Below are positions 42,705 to 52,298 of a DNA stretch of 64,000 nucleotides, one piece after another. The notes beneath the pieces were generated by a model that did not search any database, was not told where the DNA came from, and saw only the letters and a list, made by a program, of their open reading frames with translations. Within the stretch, counting starts at the first letter, position 1. Each line of letters starts with the position of its first letter. A program made the translations under genes and the position numbers. Source of the stretch: an uncultured Actinomycetes bacterium (GTDB taxonomy: Bacteria; Actinomycetota; Actinomycetes; Mycobacteriales; Mycobacteriaceae); assembly GCA_903884065.1 (NCBI GenBank), contig CAISDL010000136.1, positions 1 through 64,000 on the forward strand, in the 5' to 3' direction.

Positions 42705-44849
42705 ATGCCGCCGCGCGACTCCCCCAACCCGACGGTCTGGCCCGGCAACCCCTACCCGCTCGGTGCCACCTACGACGGCGCCGGCACCAACTTCTCGGTG
42801 TTCTCCGAAGTCGCCGAACGGGTCGAGTTGTGCCTGATCGACGAGCACGACGGCGAGACCCGAATCGAACTCGAGGAGGTCGACGGGTACGTCTGGCACG
42901 CCTATCTGCCGACGGTCGCGCCGGGCCAGCGCTACGGCTTCCGGGTGCACGGCCCCTGGAACCCCGCCGAGGGCCTGCGCTGCGATTCCAGCAAGCTGCT
43001 GCTCGATCCGTACGGGAAATCCTTCGAGGGCCACTTCGACTTCACCCAGGCGCTGTACTCCTACGACCTGCACGCCAAGGACAAGGCGACCGGCGGGAAG
43101 CCGCCGCGGATCGACTCGCTGGGACACACCATGACCAGCGTCGTGATCAACCCGTACTTCGACTGGGGTTCGGATCGCGCGCCGCGGACCCCGTATCACG
43201 AGACGATCATCTACGAGGCACACGTCAAGGGCATGACGCAGTGTCATCCCGCGGTACCCGAACAACTGCGTGGCACCTATGCCGGACTGGCCCATCCTGC
43301 CGTGATCGAGCACCTTGAGTCACTGCACGTCACCGCCATCGAGCTCATGCCGGTGCACCAGTTCATGACCGACAAGCGGCTGGTGGACCTCGGGTTGCGA
43401 AACTACTGGGGCTACAACACATTCGGCTTCTTCGCCCCGCATGCCGAGTACGCGGCCAACCATCACGCCGGCGGCGCGGTCGGCGAGTTCAAATCCATGG
43501 TCCGCGCGTTCCACGACGCCGATATCGAAGTGATCCTCGACGTCGTCTACAACCACACCGCCGAGAGCGACCACCTCGGCCCGACCGTCAACTTCCGCGG
43601 CATCGACAACGCCGGGTACTACCGGCTGCTGGACTCCGACCTGCGGCGCTACAAGGATTTCACCGGAACCGGCAACAGCCTCAACGTCCGCCACCCGCAC
43701 ACCTTGCAACTGATCATGGACTCGCTTCGGTACTGGGTGCTGGAGATGCACGTCGACGGGTTCCGCTTCGACCTCGCCTCCACCCTGGCCCGGGAGTTCT
43801 TCGACGTCGACCGGCTCTCGGCCTTCTTCGACCTGGTTCAGCAGGATCCGGTGATCAGCCAGGTCAAGCTCATCGCCGAACCGTGGGACGTCGGCGAGGG
43901 CGGCTATCAGGTGGGCAACTTCCCCGGCCTGTGGACCGAGTGGAACGGCAAGTACCGCGACACCGTGCGCGACTACTGGCGCGGCGAACCTGCCGCGCTG
44001 GGCGAGTTCGCCTCCCGGCTGACCGGCTCCGCCGACCTCTACGAGGCGACCGGGCGCCGGCCGATCGCCAGTATCAACTTCGTCACCTGCCACGACGGCT
44101 TCACCCTCAACGACCTGGTGTCCTACGACCAGAAGCACAACGACGCCAACGGCGAGCACAACCGCGACGGTGAGAACCACAACCGGTCCTGGAACTGCGG
44201 CGTCGAAGGTCCCACCGACGATCCGGAGATCATCGCGTTGCGGCACCGGCAGATGCGCAACGTGATGGTCACCCTGATGGTGTCCCAGGGCACCCCGATG
44301 ATCAGCCACGGCGACGAGGTGGGCCGCACCCAACGCGGCAACAACAACGGCTACTGCCAGGACAACGAAATCACCTGGATCGACTGGAGCGACGCCGGCC
44401 AGTACGCCGACATGCTGGAATTCACCCGCAAGGTGACCGCCCTGCGCAAGGCACACCCGGTGTTCCGGCGGCGGCGCTTCTTCGACGGCCGGCCGAGCCA
44501 CAACGGCCATCACATGCGCGACATCTACTGGCTCACCCGCAACGGCATCGAGATGACCTCCGACGACTGGCATTCGGGCATCAAGTCGGTGGCGGTGGGC
44601 CTCAACGGCGAGGCACTGCCCGAACCGGACGCGCGCGGCGAACGGATCGTCGACGACTCGTTCCTGCTGTGTTTCAACGCCCACGCCTACCCGGTGGACT
44701 TCGTGATTCCCGAAACCCCGTACGCCAAGGAGTGGCAGGCCGTCATCGACACCTTCGACCCCCGGGGTGCCGCCGAGCATCACGTGTCGGCCGGGAACAC
44801 CATCACCGTCCAGGGCCGCTCGGTGCTCGTGCTTAAAAAGACCGCCTAG
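42705..44849 (+). CDS. treX: Glycogen debranching enzyme (isoamylase type)
   Basis: A 714-residue GH13 enzyme cutting alpha-1,6 branches of glycogen. An N-terminal carbohydrate-binding domain (GNPYPLGATYDGAGTNFSVFSE) precedes the barrel. Conserved regions: VVYNHTAESDHLGP, DGFRFDLAST (nucleophile Asp near residue 354), LIAEPWDVGEGGYQVG (acid Glu near 391) and NFVTCHDGFTLNDLV with the following HD-type site. The linear chains it frees feed TreY. First gene of treX-treY-treZ, 15 bp before treY. Confidence 0.96.
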   Translation: MPPRDSPNPTVWPGNPYPLGATYDGAGTNFSVFSEVAERVELCLIDEHDGETRIELEEVDGYVWHAYLPTVAPGQRYGFRVHGPWNPAEGLRCDSSKLLLDPYGKSFEGHFDFTQALYSYDLHAKDKATGGKPPRIDSLGHTMTSVVINPYFDWGSDRAPRTPYHETIIYEAHVKGMTQCHPAVPEQLRGTYAGLAHPAVIEHLESLHVTAIELMPVHQFMTDKRLVDLGLRNYWGYNTFGFFAPHAEYAANHHAGGAVGEFKSMVRAFHDADIEVILDVVYNHTAESDHLGPTVNFRGIDNAGYYRLLDSDLRRYKDFTGTGNSLNVRHPHTLQLIMDSLRYWVLEMHVDGFRFDLASTLAREFFDVDRLSAFFDLVQQDPVISQVKLIAEPWDVGEGGYQVGNFPGLWTEWNGKYRDTVRDYWRGEPAALGEFASRLTGSADLYEATGRRPIASINFVTCHDGFTLNDLVSYDQKHNDANGEHNRDGENHNRSWNCGVEGPTDDPEIIALRHRQMRNVMVTLMVSQGTPMISHGDEVGRTQRGNNNGYCQDNEITWIDWSDAGQYADMLEFTRKVTALRKAHPVFRRRRFFDGRPSHNGHHMRDIYWLTRNGIEMTSDDWHSGIKSVAVGLNGEALPEPDARGERIVDDSFLLCFNAHAYPVDFVIPETPYAKEWQAVIDTFDPRGAAEHHVSAGNTITVQGRSVLVLKKTA

Positions 44850-44864
44850 CGGGACCAGGCGGCC

Positions 44865-47147
44865 ATGCCCCATCCGGTGCTGAGCACCTACCGGCTGCAG
44901 CTGAGCGGCCCGGGGTTCGCCTTCGCCGACGCGGAGAACATCGTCGACTATCTCGCCGAACTCGGCATCAGCCACCTCTACCTGTCCCCCATCCTGACCG
45001 CCGAGCCCGGTTCGACGCACGGCTACGACGTCACCGACCCCACGACCGTGTCCGCCGAACTCGGCGGCGCCGACGGGCTGGCCGGCTTGGCCCATGCAGC
45101 CCACGAACGGGGCCTGGGTCTGATCGTCGACATCGTTCCCAACCACGCCGGAACCGGCCTGCCCCAACACAACCCGTGGTGGTGGGATGTGCTGCGACAC
45201 GGCCGGGACTCCCGCTACGCGCGGTTCTTCGACATCGACTGGGCCGCCGACGTCGACGGCCGCATCGCGCTCCCGGTGCTGGGATGCGACACCGACCTCG
45301 CACAGCTGACGGTCGAGGGCGACGTGCTGCGCTACCACTCGATGAGCTTCCCGATCGCGCCCGGCACCGGCGGCGGCGACGCGCGGACGGTGCACGACCG
45401 TCAGCACTACAAGCTGGCCGGCTGGCGCGCTGGGGTGTGCGGCTACCGCAGGTTCTTCTCGGTCACCTCGCTGGCCGGGCTCCGCCAGGAGGATCCGGTC
45501 GTCTTCGACGCCAGTCACACCGAGGTGGCCCGCTGGTTCGCCGAGGGACTGACCGACGGGGTGCGGGTGGATCACCCCGACGGGCTGACCGACCCGGCGG
45601 GTTACCTGGCCCGGCTGCGCGACCTCGTCGGACCGCAGGCCTGGATCGTCATCGAGAAGATCCTCGCCACCGGGGAACCGCTGGACCCGTCGCTGCCGGT
45701 GGACGGCACCACCGGCTACGAGGCGCTGCGAGAAATCGGCGGGGTGTTCGTCGATCCGACCGGAGCCGACACCCTCACCGCACTGGCCGTGCCGGCCGGG
45801 TGCGGATCCCCGGCGGGGGAATCGTTGCGGCAGTTCAAGATCGACGCCGCAACCGGCCCCCTTGCCGGCGAATTGGCCAGGGTCTGCCGGACAGTCGAGC
45901 ACGCCTCCGGAGCCGGTCATCCCCGACTCCCGGACGCGATCGCCGCACTGCTGGCGACCGTCGGGGTCTACCGCAGCGACTATCCGGTGCTGTCCGGGGT
46001 GCTCGGTTCCGCGATGGCCGCCACGATCGCCGACGACCCGGATCTGGCCGCGCCGCTGGAGATTCTGTCGTGTGCGTTGACCTACCCGGAGCCGGCCGCC
46101 CGGTTGCAGCAGTTGTGCGGCGCGATCACGGCCAAGGCCGTGGAGGACTGCTCGTTCTACCGGGATGCCCGCTTGGTGTCGCTCAACGAGGTGGGCGGGG
46201 ATCCCCGGCGTTTCGGGGTCAGCGCGGCGGAGTTCCACCGCGCCGCCGCCGAACGGGCGCGGTACTGGCCACGGACCATGACGACCTTGTCGACCCACGA
46301 CACCAAGCGCGGCGAGGACGTCCGCGCCCGCATCGGGGTTCTGTCCCAGGTTCCCGGACTGTGGTCCGAACTGGTGGCGCGGTGGCAGAGCGCGCTCCCC
46401 TGTCCCGATCCGCCGACCGGGCTTTTCCTGTGGCAGAACATTTTCGGCGTGTGGCCGGCGAGCGGGCTGATCACCGACGGTCTGCGCGAACGACTGCACG
46501 CCTACACCGGGAAGGCGATGCGCGAAGCCGGCCGGCGCACATCGTGGCACCAGCCGGACGAGGAGTTCGAGAACGCCGTGCATGGCTGGCTGGACAACGT
46601 CCTGGACGGGACGTCGGCCGCGGACCTGACCGAACTTCTCACCCGCCTGCTGCCGCACGCGCACAGCGACGCCCTGGGCCAGAAACTGCTGGCGCTGACC
46701 GTTCCCGGCATCCCCGACGTCTACCAGGGCACCGAACTGTGGGAGGACAGCCTCGTCGACCCGGACAACCGCCGGCCGGTCGACTACGCCGAACGCCGGG
46801 CGGCGCTGCACCGGTTGGAGCATCCGAAACTACGGGTGGTGTCCGCGGCACTCGGCGCGCGTCGCAAGCGTCCGGAGAGCTTCCTGCGCGGCGGCTACCG
46901 GCCGGTGCTTGCCTCCGGTCCCGCCGCCGAGCATGTGGTCGCCTTCCTGCGCGGCGACGATGTGCTGGTCGCCGTCAGCCGCTGGACCGTGCGGCTGGCC
47001 GACACGGGTTGGGGCACAACCACTGTCGTGCTGCCGCCGGGGACCTGGACCGACCGGATCACTGGGGCACCTCACCACCGGTCCGCATCTGCGGCCCAGT
47101 TGTTCGGTGAGCTCCCGGTCGTCCTGCTGGAGCGCACCGATGGCTGA
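44865..47147 (+). CDS. treY: Maltooligosyl trehalose synthase
   Basis: A 760-residue GH13 enzyme turning the reducing end of a maltooligosaccharide into a trehalose unit. STYRLQLSGPGFAFADAENIVDYLAELGISHLYLSPIL is the family's opening; GLIVDIVPNHAG, GVRVDHPDGLTDP (nucleophile near residue 233), VIEKILATGEPL (acid) and TLSTHDTKRGEDVRARI are the catalytic regions. IPDVYQGTELWEDSLVDPDNRRPVDY near the end is specific to TreY. The stop overlaps the treZ start by 8 bp. Confidence 0.97.
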   Translation: MPHPVLSTYRLQLSGPGFAFADAENIVDYLAELGISHLYLSPILTAEPGSTHGYDVTDPTTVSAELGGADGLAGLAHAAHERGLGLIVDIVPNHAGTGLPQHNPWWWDVLRHGRDSRYARFFDIDWAADVDGRIALPVLGCDTDLAQLTVEGDVLRYHSMSFPIAPGTGGGDARTVHDRQHYKLAGWRAGVCGYRRFFSVTSLAGLRQEDPVVFDASHTEVARWFAEGLTDGVRVDHPDGLTDPAGYLARLRDLVGPQAWIVIEKILATGEPLDPSLPVDGTTGYEALREIGGVFVDPTGADTLTALAVPAGCGSPAGESLRQFKIDAATGPLAGELARVCRTVEHASGAGHPRLPDAIAALLATVGVYRSDYPVLSGVLGSAMAATIADDPDLAAPLEILSCALTYPEPAARLQQLCGAITAKAVEDCSFYRDARLVSLNEVGGDPRRFGVSAAEFHRAAAERARYWPRTMTTLSTHDTKRGEDVRARIGVLSQVPGLWSELVARWQSALPCPDPPTGLFLWQNIFGVWPASGLITDGLRERLHAYTGKAMREAGRRTSWHQPDEEFENAVHGWLDNVLDGTSAADLTELLTRLLPHAHSDALGQKLLALTVPGIPDVYQGTELWEDSLVDPDNRRPVDYAERRAALHRLEHPKLRVVSAALGARRKRPESFLRGGYRPVLASGPAAEHVVAFLRGDDVLVAVSRWTVRLADTGWGTTTVVLPPGTWTDRITGAPHHRSASAAQLFGELPVVLLERTDG

Positions 47148-48867
47148 GTTCTCGGTATGGGCCCCGCTGCCCCGGGCGGTGCGGGTGGACGTCGAGGGCG
47201 TGCTGCACCCGATGACCCGCCACAACCACGGCTGGTGGCGGGCACAGGTGGACTGCGGGTCCGAGGCCCGGTACGGCTTCGTCCTCGACGACGATCCGAG
47301 GGTCCTGCCCGACCCCCGCTCCGGACGCCAGCCCGACGGGGTTCACCAGCGATCGCAACTCTGGGACGCCCGCCGGGCGGCCTGGACCGACGACCGCTGG
47401 GCCGGCCGCTCCGCCGAAGGCGCGCTGATCTACGAGCTGCATGTCGGCACGTTCACGCCGGAGGGCACCTTCGACGCCGCGATCGGCAGGCTCGACCACC
47501 TGGTGGAACTCGGGGTCGACCTGGTCGAACTGATGCCCGTCAACGCCTTCAACGGCACCCACGGATGGGGCTACGACGGGGTGCTGTGGTTCGCCGTGCA
47601 CGAGCCCTACGGCGGCCCGGACGGCCTGGTCCGGCTGGTCGACGCCTGTCATGCCCGCGGCCTCGGTGTCCTGATCGACGCGGTGTTCAACCACTTCGGA
47701 CCCTCCGGCAACTACCTGCCCCGCTTCGGCCCCTACCTGTCGGAGACCGGGAACCCCTGGGGGGAGGGCGTCAATCTGTCGGGTCCCGGCGCCGACGAGG
47801 TGCGCCGTTACGTCATCGACTGCGCGCTGCGCTGGATGCACGACTTCCACGCCGACGGACTGCGCCTGGACGCCGTCCACGCCATGGTCGACACCACGGC
47901 GATCCACATTCTCGAGGAGTTGGCCGCCGAGACCGATGCGCTGTCGGCCGTCGTGGGCCGTCCGCTGTCGCTCATCGCCGAGAGCGACCTCAACGACCCG
48001 CGCCTGATCACCCCGCGGGACCGCGGCGGTTACGGCATGACCGCACAGTGGGACGACGACATCCACCACGCGATCCACACCGCCGTGTCCGGCGAGCGCC
48101 AGGGCTACTACGCCGATTTCGGCTCGATGGCCACACTGGCCGCCACCCTGCGCAACGGCTACTTCCACGCCGGGACCTACTCGTCGTTCCGCGGGCGCCG
48201 GCACGGCCGGCCGCTGGACACCAGCCTGATCCCGGCGACCCGGCTGCTGGCCTACACCTGCACCCACGACCAGGTCGGCAATCGCGCCGCCGGGGACCGC
48301 CCGGGCCAGAACCTCGACTCCGGTCAACTGGCCATCAAGGCAGCCCTGGTTCTCGGATCGCCCTACACCGCAATGCTTTTCATGGGTGAGGAGTGGGGCT
48401 CGACCCGGCCGTTCCAGTTCTTCAGCTCCCATCCCGAACCGGAACTGGCGCGGGCCACCGCCGAGGGGCGCAAGGCGGAGTTCGCCGAGCACGGATGGGA
48501 TACCGGCCCGGTTCCCGATCCGCAGGACCCCGAGACGTTCCAGCGTTCCAAGCTGGACTGGGCGGAGGCCGACGAACCCGGGCATGCCGAACTGCAGGAG
48601 TTCTACCGGACCCTGATCCGGTTGCGCCGCGACGATCCCGACCTGGCCGACCCGTGGCTGCCCGATCTGGGCGTCGACGTCGACGAGGACCGGCGCTGGA
48701 TCGTGATGCGCCGCGGCGCGGTGGCCATCGCCGCCAATCTGGGAACCGAACCGGTGTCGGTGCCCGTCACCGGGGCAGTGCTCGCCGAGTGGGGCCGGCC
48801 GGAGGTCGGTACGTACGCCACGCAACTCCCTGGGCATTCGGTGGCGGTGCTGCGGGCTGTGGAGTGA
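47140..48867 (+). CDS. treZ: Malto-oligosyltrehalose trehalohydrolase
   Basis: A 575-residue GH13 enzyme releasing free trehalose from the TreY product. The N-terminal domain MAEFSVWAPLPRAVRVDVEG is followed by YELHVGTFTPEGTFDAAI, VELMPVNAFNGTHGWGYDGV, IDAVFNHFGPSGNYL, DGLRLDAVHAM (nucleophile near residue 244), LIAESDLNDPRL (acid near 281) and YTCTHDQVGNRA. ATG at 47140 overlaps treY by 8 bp; no earlier start fits. Together the three genes make trehalose, used for mycolic acid transfer and stress protection. Confidence 0.97.
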   Translation: MAEFSVWAPLPRAVRVDVEGVLHPMTRHNHGWWRAQVDCGSEARYGFVLDDDPRVLPDPRSGRQPDGVHQRSQLWDARRAAWTDDRWAGRSAEGALIYELHVGTFTPEGTFDAAIGRLDHLVELGVDLVELMPVNAFNGTHGWGYDGVLWFAVHEPYGGPDGLVRLVDACHARGLGVLIDAVFNHFGPSGNYLPRFGPYLSETGNPWGEGVNLSGPGADEVRRYVIDCALRWMHDFHADGLRLDAVHAMVDTTAIHILEELAAETDALSAVVGRPLSLIAESDLNDPRLITPRDRGGYGMTAQWDDDIHHAIHTAVSGERQGYYADFGSMATLAATLRNGYFHAGTYSSFRGRRHGRPLDTSLIPATRLLAYTCTHDQVGNRAAGDRPGQNLDSGQLAIKAALVLGSPYTAMLFMGEEWGSTRPFQFFSSHPEPELARATAEGRKAEFAEHGWDTGPVPDPQDPETFQRSKLDWAEADEPGHAELQEFYRTLIRLRRDDPDLADPWLPDLGVDVDEDRRWIVMRRGAVAIAANLGTEPVSVPVTGAVLAEWGRPEVGTYATQLPGHSVAVLRAVE

Positions 48868-48873
48868 CGCGGA

Positions 48874-50529
48874 TCAATCACGTGAGAAGACCACCCGGCC
48901 CCCGACGATCGTCATGGCCGCCGCGATCGTGTGAATCGAGTCCGGCGCGACGGTGACGAGGTCGTCGGTCAGCACCGCCATATCGGCCAGCTTGCCGACC
49001 TCGATGCTGCCCCGGTGCTCGCCCTCCCCGATGGCTCTGGCCGGCCAGAGGGTCCACATGCGCAGTGCGTCCTCGACGGCGATGGCTTCCTGGGCCTCGA
49101 ACACACCGTCGTCGGACTTGCGGGTGACCATCGCCTCGATGGCGGGGAACGGGTCGACGTTGCCCAGGTAGATCCCGGTCATATCGGTGCTGGCCGCCGG
49201 TTCCAGGCCGGCCCCGATCAGGGTCTTGAACTTGAAGCCGGTCCTGGTCCGTTCCGGACCCATGTTCTCGTTGTCGGCCTTGACCAGCTCGGTCAACCAG
49301 ATCGGCTGCACCGAGATCCGCAGCACGCCCTCCTCGGCAAGCTTCGTCGCCCGCTGCAGTTGGGAGTCGGTCAACTGGAACATGCCGAAGTGCTCGATGC
49401 GGCGCAGTGTCGCGGTGCTCTGGCCCGAGGACGCGGAGTGCTCGTAGGCGGTCAGGCCGATATCGACCGCCGCATCGCCGGAACAGTGCAGCATGGCGAT
49501 CCGTTTGTTGGTGTGCGCCAGGTCGGCGAAGGCGTTGGCCTCGTCCTGCGGAGTGACCAGTGTCCCTCTGCCGCCGGGCGGGTCGATGTCCAGATGCCCG
49601 AGGTAGGGCTGGTACATGTAGCCGGTGCGGCAGTCGTTCTCGCCGTCGACCCAGGCCTTGATCCCGACGAACTTGAAGTAGTCAGGGTCGGCCCCGGCCG
49701 GCATCTCGAACTCGTCGAGATCCGCGGGAAAGCCTTTGCCGTCCGGGGCCGCCCAGACCGAGACGGAGTAGCGGATGTTGGGCTGGGCGAGTGTCGCGCT
49801 GACCGCCTGGACCGCGGGGACGACCTGGTGCGGGGTAATCGCCAGGAGGGAGGTGTAGCCGTGCGCGTTCCAGAACTCCGGGATGCCCTGGGAGACGTAA
49901 CTCGAAATCTCGCTGGGCTGTGGTGAACTCGGGATGTCGGCGAACCCGTCGGTGATCACGCCGGTCGGTTCGCCGTCCTCGTCGATTAGCACGGTGCCGC
50001 CCTTGGGCAGCTTCGCCGTGCCCTTGCCGATCTTCAGCACCGTCAGGGCGGTGTCGTTGACGATCGCCATATGCGTCCCGTTGCCCAGGATCACCGGGTT
50101 GTCCGGCGCCGCAGTGGACAGCTCTTCCTTGGTGGGCAGTCGCTTCTCGACGAACTTGTTCTCCGACGCCGAGACACACGCGACGAAGATCCACTCCCCC
50201 TTGGCGGTCGTGGCAGCGCGGTCACGCAGCTTGCCGAGAGTCGCGGCCACCGACGTCGTGTCCGGGAAGCGGGCGTCGACCCAGTCGTCTTTCATCCAGA
50301 GCGTCTCGATCGGATGGCAGTGCGCGTCGATCAGCCCCGGAACGACCCGGCGCCCCTTGAGATCCACCACCTCGGTGGCGTCCCCGGCATGCTTGCGGAT
50401 CTCGGCATCACCCCCGACCGCGACGAACCTGCCACCGGCGACCGCCACCGCTTCGGCCTGCGGATGGGCGGGGTCCAGCGTCGTGATGGCGCCGTTGACG
50501 AAGATGACGTCGGCGGACTCTGCGGTCAT
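48874..50529 (-). CDS. YtcJ-like metal-dependent amidohydrolase
   Basis: A 551-residue amidohydrolase-3 family enzyme. The metal site begins GRRVVPGLIDAHCHPIETLW (HxH); further ligands are in IAMLHCSGDAAVDIG and RIEHFGMFQLTD, and the late aspartate is in LEPAASTDMTGIY. The C-terminal composite domain ends GSIEVGKLADMAVLTDDLVTV. ATG at 50529 has GGTGGAGAA about 5 nt upstream and gives a natural start. Substrate unknown (amide, carbamate or ester). It converges on treZ with 6 bp between stops; the deaminase gene lies 22 bp upstream in the same direction. Confidence 0.9.
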   Translation of the reverse strand: MTAESADVIFVNGAITTLDPAHPQAEAVAVAGGRFVAVGGDAEIRKHAGDATEVVDLKGRRVVPGLIDAHCHPIETLWMKDDWVDARFPDTTSVAATLGKLRDRAATTAKGEWIFVACVSASENKFVEKRLPTKEELSTAAPDNPVILGNGTHMAIVNDTALTVLKIGKGTAKLPKGGTVLIDEDGEPTGVITDGFADIPSSPQPSEISSYVSQGIPEFWNAHGYTSLLAITPHQVVPAVQAVSATLAQPNIRYSVSVWAAPDGKGFPADLDEFEMPAGADPDYFKFVGIKAWVDGENDCRTGYMYQPYLGHLDIDPPGGRGTLVTPQDEANAFADLAHTNKRIAMLHCSGDAAVDIGLTAYEHSASSGQSTATLRRIEHFGMFQLTDSQLQRATKLAEEGVLRISVQPIWLTELVKADNENMGPERTRTGFKFKTLIGAGLEPAASTDMTGIYLGNVDPFPAIEAMVTRKSDDGVFEAQEAIAVEDALRMWTLWPARAIGEGEHRGSIEVGKLADMAVLTDDLVTVAPDSIHTIAAAMTIVGGRVVFSRD

Positions 50530-50551
50530 CGGATTCTCCACCTGGTTGTTG

Positions 50552-51130
50552 TCAGCGCAACGGAATGTCGTTGTCGCTCTTGGATTCCTGGTAGACCTTC
50601 GACAGCGCGGCGTAGCGCTCCCGGACGCGTTGCTGCCGCTCGTGAAGTCGGCCGCGAACCGGCTCGGGTTCGGAATCGACCAGATCCGGAATCGAATACG
50701 CGGTCCAGTAGGCATTCTGGTGTCGGTAGCCGCCCGGCGCCAGGCCGAACACCTCCCGCAGAATTCTCAGGTCGTGCGGGATCGCGAAGCTGTCCCGGGA
50801 CTCCTGATGGCTGAACAGGTAATAGAAGTTGTCGAACCCCGCCCACGTGATCGCCGACATGCACAGCGTGCAGGGCTCGTGGGTGGCCAGGAAGATCAGG
50901 TCCCGGGTGTCCGGGCGTTCGGGCAGGTCGTAGAACTCGTTGAGGGTGCGCACCTCACCGTGCCAGAGCGGGTTGACGGTCTCGCCGTTGGTCCCGGCGA
51001 TCACCAGCGACAGATCCGACTTCCGCAGGATCGCCGCGCCGAAGACCTTGTTGCCCTGCGCCACCCCACGTTCGGTGAGCGGCAGGATGTCACAGTCGAT
51101 CACGTCCAGCAGACGACCCCCGATGGTCAC
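50552..51130 (-). CDS. Nucleoside/cytidine deaminase-family zinc protein
   Basis: A 192-residue protein with the deaminase zinc motifs: WHGEVRTLNEFY (HxE, with the proton-shuttling Glu) near residue 57 and HEPCTLCMSAITWAGF (PCxxC) near residue 85. NKVFGAAILRKSDLSLVIAG is the first core strand. Such proteins deaminate bases, nucleosides or related rings. The C-terminal third is basic and helical. It is likely co-transcribed with the amidohydrolase (22-bp gap), suggesting a shared catabolic step for a ring compound; this is inference. Confidence 0.82.
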   Translation of the reverse strand: MTIGGRLLDVIDCDILPLTERGVAQGNKVFGAAILRKSDLSLVIAGTNGETVNPLWHGEVRTLNEFYDLPERPDTRDLIFLATHEPCTLCMSAITWAGFDNFYYLFSHQESRDSFAIPHDLRILREVFGLAPGGYRHQNAYWTAYSIPDLVDSEPEPVRGRLHERQQRVRERYAALSKVYQESKSDNDIPLR

Positions 51131-51148
51131 AGGAGCTGAGTATAGGAG

Positions 51149-51196
51149 CCGAAGCGCACCGCGCAGGGCAATCCGAAGCGCACCGCGGAGGGCAAT
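51149..51196. repeat. 24-bp tandem repeat in a divergent promoter region
   Basis: Two adjacent 24-bp copies (51149-51172 and 51173-51196) differing at one base (C or G). They fill most of the 77-bp gap between the deaminase gene and the ABM-domain gene. Could be a slippage duplication or paired operator copies. Confidence 0.85.
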
Positions 51197-51207
51197 AAAG
51201 TCGACGC

Positions 51208-52176
51208 GTGCCCATCAGCCCGACGTCTCCAGATTCCGGTGCCGCGATGCTCATCATCGGGCGGCGTATCCACCCGGGGCGTGAGGACGACTACCTGGCC
51301 TGGGAGGAGAGGATCACCGCGACGGCGGCACGGTATCCCGGCTACCGTGGCGCAGAAGTCAAGCCGCCCAGCGATATTCAGCCCGACTGGGTGGTGGTCT
51401 ACCGGTTCGATTCGGTCCCGCACCTGCGGAACTGGTTGAACAGTGCGACCCGGCAGAGCCTCCTTGACGAAGCCGCCGACATTTTCGACGGACCCGCGAC
51501 CCAGCAGGTGATTTCCCAGGGCACCGAGATCGTGGACCCGTTGGTGACGGTGGTGGTCACCAACCGAGTCGATCCGGATCAGGTCGAGGCGTTCCTGGCC
51601 TGGCGGCAGCAGATGGTCCGGGCCGAGAGCAACTTCCCGGGAGTCCGCGGTTCCGAGGTGTTCCGGCCGATCGAGGGCGTGCAGGACGAGTGGACCACCG
51701 TGTACCGGTTCGACACCGCCGAGCACCTCGAGGCGTGGATGACGTCGAAAGAACGGCGCAGACTCCTCGCCGAGGGACCCTTCGGCGACTTCCGGCTCCG
51801 CACGATCGACCAGTCGTTCGGCAGCTGGTTCACCTTCGAGGGCGCGGCCGGGCCGCCGCCGTCGGACTTCAAGACCTCGATCGCGGTGTGGCTGGGCCTC
51901 TACCCCACCGTGGTTCTTCTGACACTGTTGACGACACCACTGCACATGCCGTTCTGGCTGGCGATGTTGGTAGGAAACCTGTTGTCCAGCTTCGTGATGA
52001 GCTTCGTGACGATGCCCTACTACGCCAATCCCATTCTGCGCTGGTGGCTGTCGGCACCTCCGGTGCCGCGCCTGCATGGCATCAACGTCAAGGGCGCTCT
52101 CCTGGTGCTGGCGATCAACGGGCTGTGGGCCGCGGTCTTCTATTTCCTCACCGTCAAGGGGGGCGTCGGGCCCTGA
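51208..52176 (+). CDS. Double antibiotic-biosynthesis-monooxygenase (ABM) domain membrane protein
   Basis: A 322-residue protein. Two ferredoxin-like ABM domains in tandem: about residues 12-100 ([40 protein letters not shown]) and 110-200 ([39 protein letters not shown]), clearly repeats of one another. The C-terminal 100 residues hold three membrane helices ([42 protein letters not shown], and [21 protein letters not shown]). GTG at 51208 is the start. The ABM pair would face the cytoplasm. Function unknown; related domains in other proteins cleave quinones or heme. Confidence 0.85.
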   Translation: MPISPTSPDSGAAMLIIGRRIHPGREDDYLAWEERITATAARYPGYRGAEVKPPSDIQPDWVVVYRFDSVPHLRNWLNSATRQSLLDEAADIFDGPATQQVISQGTEIVDPLVTVVVTNRVDPDQVEAFLAWRQQMVRAESNFPGVRGSEVFRPIEGVQDEWTTVYRFDTAEHLEAWMTSKERRRLLAEGPFGDFRLRTIDQSFGSWFTFEGAAGPPPSDFKTSIAVWLGLYPTVVLLTLLTTPLHMPFWLAMLVGNLLSSFVMSFVTMPYYANPILRWWLSAPPVPRLHGINVKGALLVLAINGLWAAVFYFLTVKGGVGP

Positions 52177-52199
52177 GCGGAGCGCTGCCTGAGAAGGTC

Positions 52200-52298
52200 T
52201 TGTTGAGGGGCTTCAGAGACTTCCTCGCCCGCGGCAACATCGTCGACCTGGCGGTCGCTGTGGTGATCGGCACCGCCTTCACCGGCCTGGTCACGAAG
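52200..52298 (+). pseudogene. mscL: 5' fragment of mscL (large mechanosensitive channel)
   Basis: From TTG 52200 the frame encodes [20 protein letters not shown], then [12 protein letters not shown], the first 33 residues of MscL (N-terminal helix and first membrane helix). After K33 the sense is lost: the sequence continues as the reverse complement of the gene's own 3' end. The frame stays open but encodes no MscL residues. The remaining two thirds are on the minus strand at 52291-52577. The gene cannot make a channel. Confidence 0.85.

Noticed and set aside
43320..46823. Open frame of 1167 codons antisense to treX and treY
   Set aside because: It mirrors the codon structure of the two real GH13 genes in a high-GC genome, has low-complexity His/Gly/Val/Asp content and no family motif.
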